Part shown: piece after piece, positions 16,013 to 23,637 of the stretch
How positions within the stretch are numbered: position 1 is the first letter of the stretch
Layout of the letters: each line of letters begins with the position of its first letter
Assembly (NCBI RefSeq): GCF_025567085.1
Contig: NZ_JAOQJN010000004.1
Coordinates: 62,001-126,000, forward strand
Direction: 5' to 3'
DNA: 64,000 nt
DNA from: Bovifimicola ammoniilytica
GTDB lineage: Bacteria > Bacillota > Clostridia > Lachnospirales > Lachnospiraceae
Program-made: the position numbers and the translations under genes
The notes under the pieces: generated by a model
The model's database searches: none
Seen by the model: the letters and a program-made list of their open reading frames with translations, nothing else
Told to the model about the DNA's origin: nothing

Positions 16013-18136
16013 ATGGAAAAAGTAGAAAACAGATACGTGGTTGGCGGAAAGGTTGATATGAATAAAGTTCATATGAGACCAATTGATGAGGTTAATGGAT
16101 ACCAGATTAGGCCGGGCTTATATGAAATGTATGGGGCGACGGCAATTCCTGGTGGTGTTAATTTTACTGTACAGTCAACTAATGCGACTTCTTGTGAGTT
16201 GTTGCTTTTTGAACCTAGGGAAAGTGTACCGTTTGCAACGATTAAATTCCCGGAGAAATATAAAATTGGGAATGTATATTCAATGATAGTATTTAAGCTA
16301 AATATTGAGGATTTCGAATATGCATACAGGTTAGATGGACCATATGAACCTAATAAGGGAATTGTTTTCGATAAGAGTAAATTCTTATTAGACCCTTATG
16401 CAAAGGCTGTAACAGGACAGAGTGTATGGGGAAGTCCTGTCGGAGATAATTGCTATAAAGCAAGAGTAGTTAAAGATGACTTCGATTGGGGAGATTTTGC
16501 TAATCCATTGATTCCTATGGAAGATTTAATTATATATGAGTTGCATGTGCGTGGATTTAGTAAAGATGCTTCATCGGGAATTGATGAGAAAGAGAGAGGA
16601 ACTTTTGAAGCATTAAGAAAGAAGATTCCATATCTGAAAGAATTAGGTATAAATGCGGTTGAGCTTATGCCGATATTCGAATTTGATGAGACAAGAGATA
16701 GAAGAGAAGTTAATGGAGAAGTATTATTAGACTACTGGGGATATAATCCTATAAGTTTTTTTGCACCTAATACAAGCTATTCTTCAAAATTAGAATTTAA
16801 CAGAGAAGGCAATGAATTAAAGAATCTTATCAAAGAAATGAATGAAAATGGTATAGAAGTATTCTTAGATGTTGTATTTAACCATACAGCAGAGGGAAAT
16901 GAAAAAGGACCATATATTTCATTTAAAGGTTTTGATAATAATATATATTATATGTTAACACCTGACGGATATTATTATAACTTTAGTGGTTGTGGTAATA
17001 CACTTAATTGTAATAATCCTATTGTACAGCAGATGATACTTGAATGTCTTAGATATTGGGTTATCAATTACAGAATTGATGGCTTCAGATTCGACCTTGC
17101 GACAATTCTTGGTAGAAATGAAGATGGTTCACCTATGAGTAAGCCACCGCTTTTACAGAGTCTTGCATTTGACCCGGTTTTAGCGGATGTTAAGTTAATT
17201 GCAGAGGCATGGGATGCAGGTGGATTATATCAGGTAGGAACATTCCCATCATGGAATCGATGGTCAGAATGGAACGGAAGATACAGAGATGATATAAGAG
17301 GCTTTCTTAAGGGCGACAGTGGACTTGCTTACGTAGCATCTAACCGTATCACAGGTTCTACAGACTTATATGATGAGCATCTAAGAGGAAGTAATGCATC
17401 GGTTAACTTTATAACCTGCCATGATGGTTTTACATTATATGATTTATATTCATATAATCATAAGCATAATGAAGCGAATGGCTGGAATAATACTGATGGA
17501 ACAAATGATAATTTAAGCTGGAACTGTGGAGCTGAGGGTGAAACAGATGATAAAGAAGTAATGAAGCTCCGTAAAAGAATGATTAAAAATGCATGTGCAG
17601 TGCTTATGTTAAGCCGGGGAATACCGATGTTTTTTGCAGGTGATGAATTCTGTAATACGTCATATGGTAATAATAATGCATATTGTCAGGATAATAAAAT
17701 ATCGTGGCTTGACTGGACACTCTTAGAGAAGAATAAAGATGTATTTAATTTCTTCAAATCAACAATAGCATTTAGAAAGAATAACAGTGCATTGAGAAGA
17801 AATGGACAGTTTTGTTCACTTGGTTTTCCACCGGTAAGTACACATGGTGTAAAAGCATTTGAAAATAGATATGATTCTAATACAAAATATATAGGTGTAA
17901 TGTTTGCTGGAAGAAGCGAAGATGATGACAGCAAAGATGAGATTATCTATATAGGCATTAATACATTTTGGCAGCCTATGAATATAGAACTTCCATCACT
18001 TGCGGGCAAATATAAATGGCAGATTATTATTAATACAATGGATGAAGCAGGTTATATAGAAGAAAAGGCGATATTCTTAATAGGTAACCAGTTTGAGATT
18101 CCAGAGAGAACAGTTGTAGTATTTAAAGCAGTTTAA
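16013..18136 (+). CDS. glgX: Glycogen debranching enzyme / isoamylase-type (GH13)
   Basis: Hydrolyses alpha-1,6 branch points of glycogen or limit dextrins in the cytoplasm; no signal peptide is present. The 707-residue protein has an N-terminal CBM48-like domain ('GGVNFTVQSTNATSCELLLF', 'YAYRLDGPYEPNKG'), then a GH13 barrel with 'VFNHTAEG', 'GFRFDLAT' (nucleophile Asp), 'LIAEAWDAGG' (acid/base Glu) and 'ITCHDGFTLYDL', and a C-terminal beta domain. The first ATG has a weak, distant ribosome binding site; an internal ATG at 16058, five bases after GAAAGG, would give MNKVHMRPIDE and is a plausible alternative start. It has no glg neighbours here, so a role in glycogen turnover is inferred from family only. 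Confidence 0.88.
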   Translation: MEKVENRYVVGGKVDMNKVHMRPIDEVNGYQIRPGLYEMYGATAIPGGVNFTVQSTNATSCELLLFEPRESVPFATIKFPEKYKIGNVYSMIVFKLNIEDFEYAYRLDGPYEPNKGIVFDKSKFLLDPYAKAVTGQSVWGSPVGDNCYKARVVKDDFDWGDFANPLIPMEDLIIYELHVRGFSKDASSGIDEKERGTFEALRKKIPYLKELGINAVELMPIFEFDETRDRREVNGEVLLDYWGYNPISFFAPNTSYSSKLEFNREGNELKNLIKEMNENGIEVFLDVVFNHTAEGNEKGPYISFKGFDNNIYYMLTPDGYYYNFSGCGNTLNCNNPIVQQMILECLRYWVINYRIDGFRFDLATILGRNEDGSPMSKPPLLQSLAFDPVLADVKLIAEAWDAGGLYQVGTFPSWNRWSEWNGRYRDDIRGFLKGDSGLAYVASNRITGSTDLYDEHLRGSNASVNFITCHDGFTLYDLYSYNHKHNEANGWNNTDGTNDNLSWNCGAEGETDDKEVMKLRKRMIKNACAVLMLSRGIPMFFAGDEFCNTSYGNNNAYCQDNKISWLDWTLLEKNKDVFNFFKSTIAFRKNNSALRRNGQFCSLGFPPVSTHGVKAFENRYDSNTKYIGVMFAGRSEDDDSKDEIIYIGINTFWQPMNIELPSLAGKYKWQIIINTMDEAGYIEEKAIFLIGNQFEIPERTVVVFKAV

Positions 18137-18150
18137 TATAAAATTGGATA

Positions 18151-18290
18151 ATAGTGTGAAAAATAATGCTGATGCGATTATTTTTCGCACAGTTATTTGT
18201 TTTGGAGTGAAAGCAAATAGCCATTATGGCAGATGAGAAATCGCCTGTGCGAATTTCTCATCGCCTCTTCGCGATGACTCGCCCAGAAAA
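18151..18290 (+). repeat. Structured intergenic repeat, copy 1 (before prmA)
   Basis: Hairpin A: GTGTGAAAAATAAT / ATTATTTTTCGCAC. Hairpin B: TTATTTG...CAAATAG with inner TTTTG-GAG-TGAAA. Conserved linker GCC-N-TTATGGCA. Hairpin C: GATGAGAAAT...ATTTCTCATC. Then a CGCCTCTTCGCG tail. About 100 bases closely match copy 3 at 19408-19555. Confidence 0.8.
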
Positions 18291-18294
18291 GAAG

Positions 18295-18435
18295 ATAGTG
18301 TGAAATAATTGTGCTGATGCACCAATTATTTCACACAGCTAAATGTGTCGCAGACGTCACATTTAGCCTTTATCGCAGAGCAAAATCTGAAATTTTGCTC
18401 GCGGTTCTTTCGACGTAAACGTCTGCGGAATGGAG
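18295..18435 (+). repeat. Structured intergenic repeat, copy 2 (abutting the prmA ribosome binding site)
   Basis: The layout matches copies 1 and 3 but the stems differ: hairpin A GTGTGAAATAATT/AATTATTTCACAC (perfect), hairpin B GCTAAATGTG/CACATTTAGC (perfect), linker CTTTATCGCA, hairpin C GAGCAAAAT/ATTTTGCTC (perfect). The loop of B, CGCAGACGT (18349-18357), is exactly complementary to ACGTCTGCG (18419-18427), which lies directly before the GGAG of prmA. Confidence 0.8.
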
Positions 18436-18441
18436 ATTAAT

Positions 18442-19401
18442 ATGCAGTGGAAGAAATTTACGCTTGAGACAACAACGGATGCTGTTGACTTAGTTAGTGG
18501 AGCATTAATGGAAGCTGGAATCGACAGTTTTGAAATAGAAGATAAGAAGCAGATTAGTGAAGCTGAGAAAGAAGCTATGTATATAGATATACTTCCAGAG
18601 TTAGTGGATGATGGAGTAGCAAGAATAATATTCTATATGGATATTGATACAAGTGATAAGAAAGAACAGGAAATTCTTGATAACATTAATACACAGCTTG
18701 AGGAGTTAAGAACATTTGTAGATATTGGCTCAGGCAAGATAACAGAGGGAACAACAGAGGACAAGGATTGGATAAATAAATGGAAAGAATTCTTTAAACC
18801 ATTTGCAATTGACGATATTTTAGTAAAGCCAACCTGGGAAAATGTAGAAGATATCGATAAATATAAGATGGTAATTGAAATTGATCCGGGGACCGCATTT
18901 GGAACAGGACTTCACGAAACAACGCAGCTTTGCATAAGACAGCTTAGAAAATATATAACAAATGATACAAATCTCTTAGATGTAGGCTGTGGAAGTGGAA
19001 TCTTATCAATTATCGGAAGAAAATTAGGTGCTAAAAATGCATTTGGAATTGATATAGACGAAGCAGCGGTAACAGCATCAATTGAGAATGCTAAGGTTAA
19101 TGGTGTAGACAATAATATTGAATTCATTAAGGGAAATATTATTGATGATAAAGAAATTAAAGATAAGGCAGGATATGGATGTTACGATATAGTAGTTGCT
19201 AATATTTTAGCAGACATAATAATTCCTTTATCTAAAGTAATTGCACCACATCTTAAGAGGGGTGGATTATTTATTACATCAGGAATTATTTATAATAAAG
19301 AGGCTGATGTGGTAAAGGCAATAGAAGAAAATGAGCAGTTAGAAGTTAAAGAGATAACCAGACAGAAAGACTGGGTAAGTGTGACTGCTATTAGAAAATA
19401 A
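18442..19401 (+). CDS. prmA: Ribosomal protein L11 methyltransferase
   Basis: SAM-dependent methyltransferase that trimethylates ribosomal protein L11. The 319-residue protein has the N-terminal substrate-recognition domain ('WKKFTLETTTDAVDLVSGAL'), a linker with 'FGTGLHETTQLCIRQL', the SAM-binding 'LLDVGCGSGILSI' and the 'VVANILADIIIPL' motif of the PrmA family. The start is ATG at 18442 with GGAGATT upstream; an in-frame ATG four codons earlier contains that site. The dnaJ-prmA-rsmE order is the Firmicutes norm, here interrupted by glgX and flanked on both sides by structured repeats. Confidence 0.95.
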   Translation: MQWKKFTLETTTDAVDLVSGALMEAGIDSFEIEDKKQISEAEKEAMYIDILPELVDDGVARIIFYMDIDTSDKKEQEILDNINTQLEELRTFVDIGSGKITEGTTEDKDWINKWKEFFKPFAIDDILVKPTWENVEDIDKYKMVIEIDPGTAFGTGLHETTQLCIRQLRKYITNDTNLLDVGCGSGILSIIGRKLGAKNAFGIDIDEAAVTASIENAKVNGVDNNIEFIKGNIIDDKEIKDKAGYGCYDIVVANILADIIIPLSKVIAPHLKRGGLFITSGIIYNKEADVVKAIEENEQLEVKEITRQKDWVSVTAIRK

Positions 19402-19407
19402 ATGGAT

Positions 19408-19555
19408 ATAGTGTGGAAGAATTGCATCAATATGACAATTATTTCACATAGCTATTTGTTTCGGAGCGAAAGCAAATAGCCGTTATGGCAGATGAGAAAT
19501 CGCCTGCGCGAATTTCTCATCGCCTCCTCGCGAATAATTCGCTCGGAAATGAGGA
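19408..19555 (+). repeat. Structured intergenic repeat, copy 3 (abutting the rsmE ribosome binding site)
   Basis: Hairpin A GTGTGGAAGAATTG / CAATTATTTCACAT (one mismatch, wobbles). Hairpin B GCTATTTG...CAAATAGC with inner TTTCG-GAG-CGAAA. Linker GCC-G-TTATGGCA. Hairpin C GATGAGAAAT...ATTTCTCATC. The B loop CGGAGCGAA (19462-19470) is complementary at 8 of 9 positions to TTCGCTCGG (19538-19546), just before the rsmE site GAGG. Confidence 0.8.
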
Positions 19556-19560
19556 TTAAG

Positions 19561-20307
19561 GTGCATCATTTTTTTGTAACAGAGAATCAGGTTAATAAAG
19601 AAAATAAAGAGATAATAATTACTGGAAGTGACGTGAATCATATTATTAATGTGCTTAGAATGAAAGCCGGAGAGGAAGTATTAATAAGTGATGGCAACGG
19701 AAATGATTATCTTGGCAGGATTAAAGACGGTTCAGACAGAGACAAGGTGTTAGTGGATATCACTGATGAGAAATACGAGGGCTCAGAATTGCCATCTAAA
19801 ATATATCTTTTTCAGGGATTACCAAAGAGTGATAAGATGGAAATGATTATACAAAAAGCTGTTGAGTTAGGTGTATATGAAATTATTCCTGTAGCTACAA
19901 AGAGAGCAGTAGTGAAGTTAGATGCTAAAAAAGAAAGTGCAAAGCTTAAGAGATGGAATGGTATATCTGAAAGTGCGGCAAAACAGTCCAGAAGAAGTAT
20001 AATTCCTAAGGTAAATAATGTTATGAGCTTCAAAGAAGCAATAAATTATGCAAAAACACTTGACATAAATTTAATTCCGTATGAAAATTACAAGGATATG
20101 TCTGAAACTAAGGAAGTCATTGCAAATGTGAAAAAGGGAATGTCGGTCGGAATATTTATCGGACCTGAAGGTGGCTTCGATGAAGCAGAAATAGATACAG
20201 CAGTAGAATCAGGCATTAACAGAATTTCATTGGGAAAGAGAATATTAAGAACGGAGACAGCAGGATTAATGATAGTCTCTGTATTAATGTTTAAATTAGA
20301 AGATTAA
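19561..20307 (+). CDS. rsmE: 16S rRNA (uracil1498-N3)-methyltransferase
   Basis: SPOUT-fold enzyme that methylates U1498 of 16S rRNA. It has 248 residues. The N-terminal PUA-like part begins (M)HHFFV, followed by 'HIINVLRMKAGEEVLISDGN'; the C-terminal knot has 'KSDKMEMIIQKAVELGV', 'IFIGPEGGFDEAEI' and 'LGKRILRTETAGL', all diagnostic. GTG at 19561 is chosen because it gives the standard MHxFFV start and has GAGG seven bases upstream; an open frame extending 23 codons upstream runs through the structured repeat and is not translated sensibly. It sits directly after prmA, as in Bacillus. Confidence 0.94.
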   Translation: MHHFFVTENQVNKENKEIIITGSDVNHIINVLRMKAGEEVLISDGNGNDYLGRIKDGSDRDKVLVDITDEKYEGSELPSKIYLFQGLPKSDKMEMIIQKAVELGVYEIIPVATKRAVVKLDAKKESAKLKRWNGISESAAKQSRRSIIPKVNNVMSFKEAINYAKTLDINLIPYENYKDMSETKEVIANVKKGMSVGIFIGPEGGFDEAEIDTAVESGINRISLGKRILRTETAGLMIVSVLMFKLED

Positions 20308-20450
20308 TTATAAAATTAGTCATTAGTCTATTAAGTTATTCATTAAATTATTAATCCATTCTTTAATTACGTTATTCATTTATCAAATTATTAATTAATT
20401 TGTTTATCAGATGGATAATTATGCAAAATATTATATAGAAAGGTACGAAA

Positions 20451-21605
20451 ATGGAAGCATATTTAGATAATTCCGCAACAACTAAAGTATTTGATGAAGT
20501 CAAAGATATAATGGTAGAGACGATGTTAAAAGATTATGGTAATCCGTCCTCTATGCACCTTCGAGGAGTTGAAGCGGAGAAGTATGTTAAAGAAGCAAGA
20601 GAAAATATAGCTAAGACACTTAAAGTTGATGAGAAAGAGATAGTATTTACATCAGGTGGAACAGAGTCTAATAATATGGCTATCATAGGAACTGCATTAG
20701 CTAATAAAAGAGCTGGTAATCATATAATTACCACAGCGGTTGAGCATGCATCGGTTCATAATACAATGGAATTTTTAGCTGAACAAGGCTTTAGGATAAC
20801 ATATCTTAATGTAAATGAATCAGGCGTTATTAATATAAAAGATTTAGAAGATGCGATATGTGATGACACAATTCTTATATCAGTTATGTATGTTAATAAT
20901 GAAATAGGTTCAGTGATGCCAATTAGTGAGATAGCCGAAGTGATAAAGGCTAAGAAGCCGGATGTAGTCTTTCATGTAGATGCAATACAGGCATATGGTA
21001 AATATCATATTTATCCTAGAAGAATGGGTATAGACCTGTTATCAGTAAGTGGACATAAGATTCATGGACCTAAGGGTTCGGGTTTTCTTTATGTTAGAGA
21101 TAAATTAAAAATCAAGCCTATAATCTATGGTGGCGGTCAACAGAAAGGAATGCGTTCTGGAACTGAAAATGTACCGGGAATTGCAGGAATCGGTGTAGCT
21201 GCTAAGAAAATTTATGAAAACTTTGATGAAAATATAGACAGACTCTATGAATTAAAAGATTATCTTATTGATGAGTTGTCTAAGATAGAAAATGTAAGGA
21301 TTCACAGTAAGAAAGGCAGAGACTTTGCACCACAGATAGTCAATGCAAGTTTTGTTGGTGTACGTAGCGAGGTGCTCCTGCATTCATTAGAAGACAGGAA
21401 AATATATGTATCAGCAGGTTCTGCATGTAGTACAAATAAACATACTGTCAGTGCTACCCTTAAAGGTATAGGTCTTGATTTTGATGAAATAGAGTCAGCT
21501 ATAAGATTCAGTTTTTGTATATTTACTACTAAAGAAGAGATAGATTATACAGTAAGTGTGATTAATGAGCTGTTACCAAGATTAAGATTATTTAGACGAA
21601 AATAA
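20451..21605 (+). CDS. Cysteine desulfurase, IscS/NifS type (ThiI partner)
   Basis: PLP enzyme that removes sulfur from cysteine and passes it on as a persulfide. The 384-residue protein has 'YLDNSATTKVF' at the N-terminus, 'HVDAIQAYGK', the PLP lysine Lys203 in 'SGHKIHGPKGSG', and the catalytic Cys326 in 'GSACSTNKH'. This places it in the NifS/IscS branch. The immediate neighbour thiI (90 bases downstream, same strand) makes it the likely dedicated sulfur donor for tRNA 4-thiouridine, as with NifZ-ThiI in Bacillus; no iscU or other Fe-S genes are adjacent. The start is ATG with AAAGGTACGAAA upstream. Confidence 0.92.
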   Translation: MEAYLDNSATTKVFDEVKDIMVETMLKDYGNPSSMHLRGVEAEKYVKEARENIAKTLKVDEKEIVFTSGGTESNNMAIIGTALANKRAGNHIITTAVEHASVHNTMEFLAEQGFRITYLNVNESGVINIKDLEDAICDDTILISVMYVNNEIGSVMPISEIAEVIKAKKPDVVFHVDAIQAYGKYHIYPRRMGIDLLSVSGHKIHGPKGSGFLYVRDKLKIKPIIYGGGQQKGMRSGTENVPGIAGIGVAAKKIYENFDENIDRLYELKDYLIDELSKIENVRIHSKKGRDFAPQIVNASFVGVRSEVLLHSLEDRKIYVSAGSACSTNKHTVSATLKGIGLDFDEIESAIRFSFCIFTTKEEIDYTVSVINELLPRLRLFRRK

Positions 21606-21618
21606 TATATATAAATTT

Positions 21619-21652
21619 ATTTGCAAGGGATATATTTTAGTACCCTGCAAAT
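21619..21652 (+). other. Hairpin between the cysteine desulfurase gene and thiI
   Basis: ATTTGCA(A)GGG pairs with CCCTGCAAAT around a 13-base loop. There is no T run, so a processing or stability role is more likely than termination. Confidence 0.5.
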
Positions 21653-21695
21653 TTAGATGAGATAGTTAACAGTTAATAGAAAATGGAGGAAAAAG

Positions 21696-22874
21696 ATGTT
21701 TAAAGCATTTTTATTAAAATACGCTGAAATCGGTGTTAAGGGCAAAAACAGATATATATTTGAAGATGCGTTAGTTAAACAGATTCAGCTTGCACTTGAG
21801 AAAGTTGATGGTGAATTCGAAATTGTAAAAGTATCAGGAAGAATATATGCTATTGCAAAAGATGAATTCGATTACGATGAGACAGTTTCAGCACTTACCA
21901 AAGTATTTGGCATAGTAGGAATTTGTCCATTAGTGCAGATAGAAGATGATGGTTTTGATGATTTAAGTGAGAAAGTTATAGAATATCTTAAGAAGATGTA
22001 TCCGGGAAAGGATTACACATTTAAGGTTAATGCAAGAAGAGCAAGAAAGAACTATCCGTTATCATCACCAGAGATTAATATGGAGTTAGGAGGAAGAATA
22101 CTTGATGCAATTCCTAATGTAAAAGTAGATGTTCATAATCCTGATATAATGGTAAATGTGGAAATCAGAGAGAAGATTAATATATATACAGAAACAATCA
22201 AGGGAGCGGGTGGTATGCCGATAGGTACTGCAGGTAAAGCTATGCTACTTTTATCAGGCGGAATAGATAGCCCGGTTGCAGGCTATATGATTGCAAAACG
22301 AGGAGTTACTCTAGAGGCAACTTATTTCCATGCACCACCTTATACAAGCGAGAGAGCAAAACAGAAAGTTATAGATTTAGCCAAAATAGTTGCAAAATAC
22401 TCAGGACCAATTAAGTTAAATATTGTGAATTTTACAGACCCACAGTTATATATCTATGAAGTGTGTCCACATGAAGAATTAACAATTATTATGAGAAGAT
22501 ATATGATGAGAATAGCTGAACATTTTGCTAAGGAATCAGGCTGTCTCGGACTTATCACAGGTGAAAGTATCGGTCAGGTGGCAAGCCAGACAATGCAGTC
22601 ATTAAATGCTACAAATGAAGTCTGTGAATTACCTGTATACAGACCTGTTATAGCTTTTGATAAACAGGATATAATTGATATATCGAATAATATAGGGACA
22701 TATGAGACATCAATACTTCCATTTGAAGATTGCTGTACAATATTCGTAGCAAAACACCCTGTTACAAAGCCAAATGTAAATATTATCAGAAATTCAGAAG
22801 CAAAACTCGGTGAAAAAATGGACGAATTAGTTAAAAAAGCGATTGAAACAGTAGAAGTTGTGATGTGTGAATAA
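21696..22874 (+). CDS. thiI: tRNA uracil 4-sulfurtransferase ThiI
   Basis: Adenylates and thiolates U8 of tRNA. The 392 residues comprise an N-terminal ferredoxin-like and THUMP region ('FKAFLLKYAEIGVKGKNR', 'FKVNARRARKNYPLSS') and a PP-loop ATPase domain with 'LLLSGGIDSPVAGYMIAKRG'. The conserved Cys of 'FEDCCTIF' near the C-terminus is present. There is no C-terminal rhodanese domain, as in other Firmicutes, so the desulfurase upstream must deliver sulfur directly. The ribosome binding site is ATGGAGGAAAAAG. A long GC-richer structured region follows. Confidence 0.95.
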   Translation: MFKAFLLKYAEIGVKGKNRYIFEDALVKQIQLALEKVDGEFEIVKVSGRIYAIAKDEFDYDETVSALTKVFGIVGICPLVQIEDDGFDDLSEKVIEYLKKMYPGKDYTFKVNARRARKNYPLSSPEINMELGGRILDAIPNVKVDVHNPDIMVNVEIREKINIYTETIKGAGGMPIGTAGKAMLLLSGGIDSPVAGYMIAKRGVTLEATYFHAPPYTSERAKQKVIDLAKIVAKYSGPIKLNIVNFTDPQLYIYEVCPHEELTIIMRRYMMRIAEHFAKESGCLGLITGESIGQVASQTMQSLNATNEVCELPVYRPVIAFDKQDIIDISNNIGTYETSILPFEDCCTIFVAKHPVTKPNVNIIRNSEAKLGEKMDELVKKAIETVEVVMCE

Positions 22875-22909
22875 AATGGAATAAATAATGTAGGTGTTAT
22901 AAATCAGCT

Positions 22910-23072
22910 AGTATTTATGTCTAACGAAAACAAGCGCATTTTCTCGTTTTGTTGCGTCGTTTATTGAAAGCTGTTACGCGAACTCGCCTCAGGCTCAAAC
23001 AGTGCTTCACAACTTTCATTATACTCGCAAAACTTCGAAATTAAGCTATGTTTTCTTATATACATAAATACT
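22910..23072. repeat. GC-richer structured intergenic region between thiI and the HPr-like gene
   Basis: An 11-bp perfect inverted repeat, AGTATTTATGT (22910-22920) / ACATAAATACT (23062-23072), encloses about 140 bases with several further inverted repeats (GAAAA...TTTTC; GAAAG...CTTTC; GCCT-C-AGGC). Base composition differs from the surrounding spacers. It may belong to the same class as the elements at 9295 and 18151, but no shared primary sequence was found. The rest of 22875-23192 shows no gene. Confidence 0.4.
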
Positions 23073-23192
23073 AACTGATTATAAACTACATTAATGGATA
23101 AGAAATATAAGATAAGTAATGAAACGTAGAGCAGAATAGAATACTGATTAGATGATACTAACGGAGCAGTATCAGGAATTTCAGACAAGAAA

Positions 23193-23219
23193 AAACTGCT
23201 ACACAATGTGTAACAGTTT
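23193..23219 (-). terminator. Terminator of the HPr-like gene
   Basis: On the minus strand AAACTGTTACACA / TGTGTAGCAGTTT forms a hairpin with a 1-base loop region, followed by six Ts, 14 bases after the stop codon. Confidence 0.8.
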
Positions 23220-23232
23220 CAATATGTACTGA

Positions 23233-23466
23233 TTATTCAACGATGTATGGTTTTAATACAGATAAAATCTCATCGATATTATCTTCAGCGTGAATATTTA
23301 AATCAATATTTTTAGATAAATCCAAACTGAAAATTCCCATAATAGATTTTGCATCGATAACATATCTACCTGATACTAAATCAAAATCAGAATCGAATTT
23401 TGTAATATCATTTACGAATGCCTTTACCTTGTCGATTGAATTTAAACATATTTTAACTGTTTTCAT
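23233..23466 (-). CDS. HPr-like protein lacking the phosphorylatable histidine
   Basis: A 77-residue protein with the size and pattern of HPr, the PTS phosphocarrier. The region that normally reads GIHARPA is replaced by 'LNSIDKVKAFVND', so the His15 phosphorylated by Enzyme I is absent. The regulatory serine region is kept: 'DAKSIMGIFSLDL', with Ser41 at the place of HPr Ser46 (compare KSIMGV in Bacillus HPr). It therefore resembles Crh, a regulatory HPr paralogue without His15, although it is not an orthologue by sequence. A perfect AGGAGG site precedes the ATG. It stands alone on the minus strand between thiI and mtaB. A regulatory rather than sugar-transport role is inferred. Confidence 0.75.
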   Translation of the reverse strand: MKTVKICLNSIDKVKAFVNDITKFDSDFDLVSGRYVIDAKSIMGIFSLDLSKNIDLNIHAEDNIDEILSVLKPYIVE

Positions 23467-23637
23467 TTAAAATACCTCCTATCACAATAATATAGTAATC
23501 TTTTTGAACTAGTGATATATGTGATTATGTGATTAATCACCATATTTATATACTACATTTTATATGGATAAAAGTCAACTAAAAAATAATTATAGTACAA
23601 AATATAAACAACAAATATAAGAAATGAGGAAGCAAAA

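Noticed and set aside
19492..19560. 23-codon N-terminal extension of rsmE
   Set aside because: It is encoded by the structured repeat, lacks a ribosome binding site and gives an N-terminus unlike the family; GTG at 19561 yields the standard start.
22961..23206. Minus-strand open frame of 81 codons after thiI
   Set aside because: It lies within the folded GC-richer region, has no ribosome binding site and no recognisable protein pattern; it is best explained by the inverted repeats.
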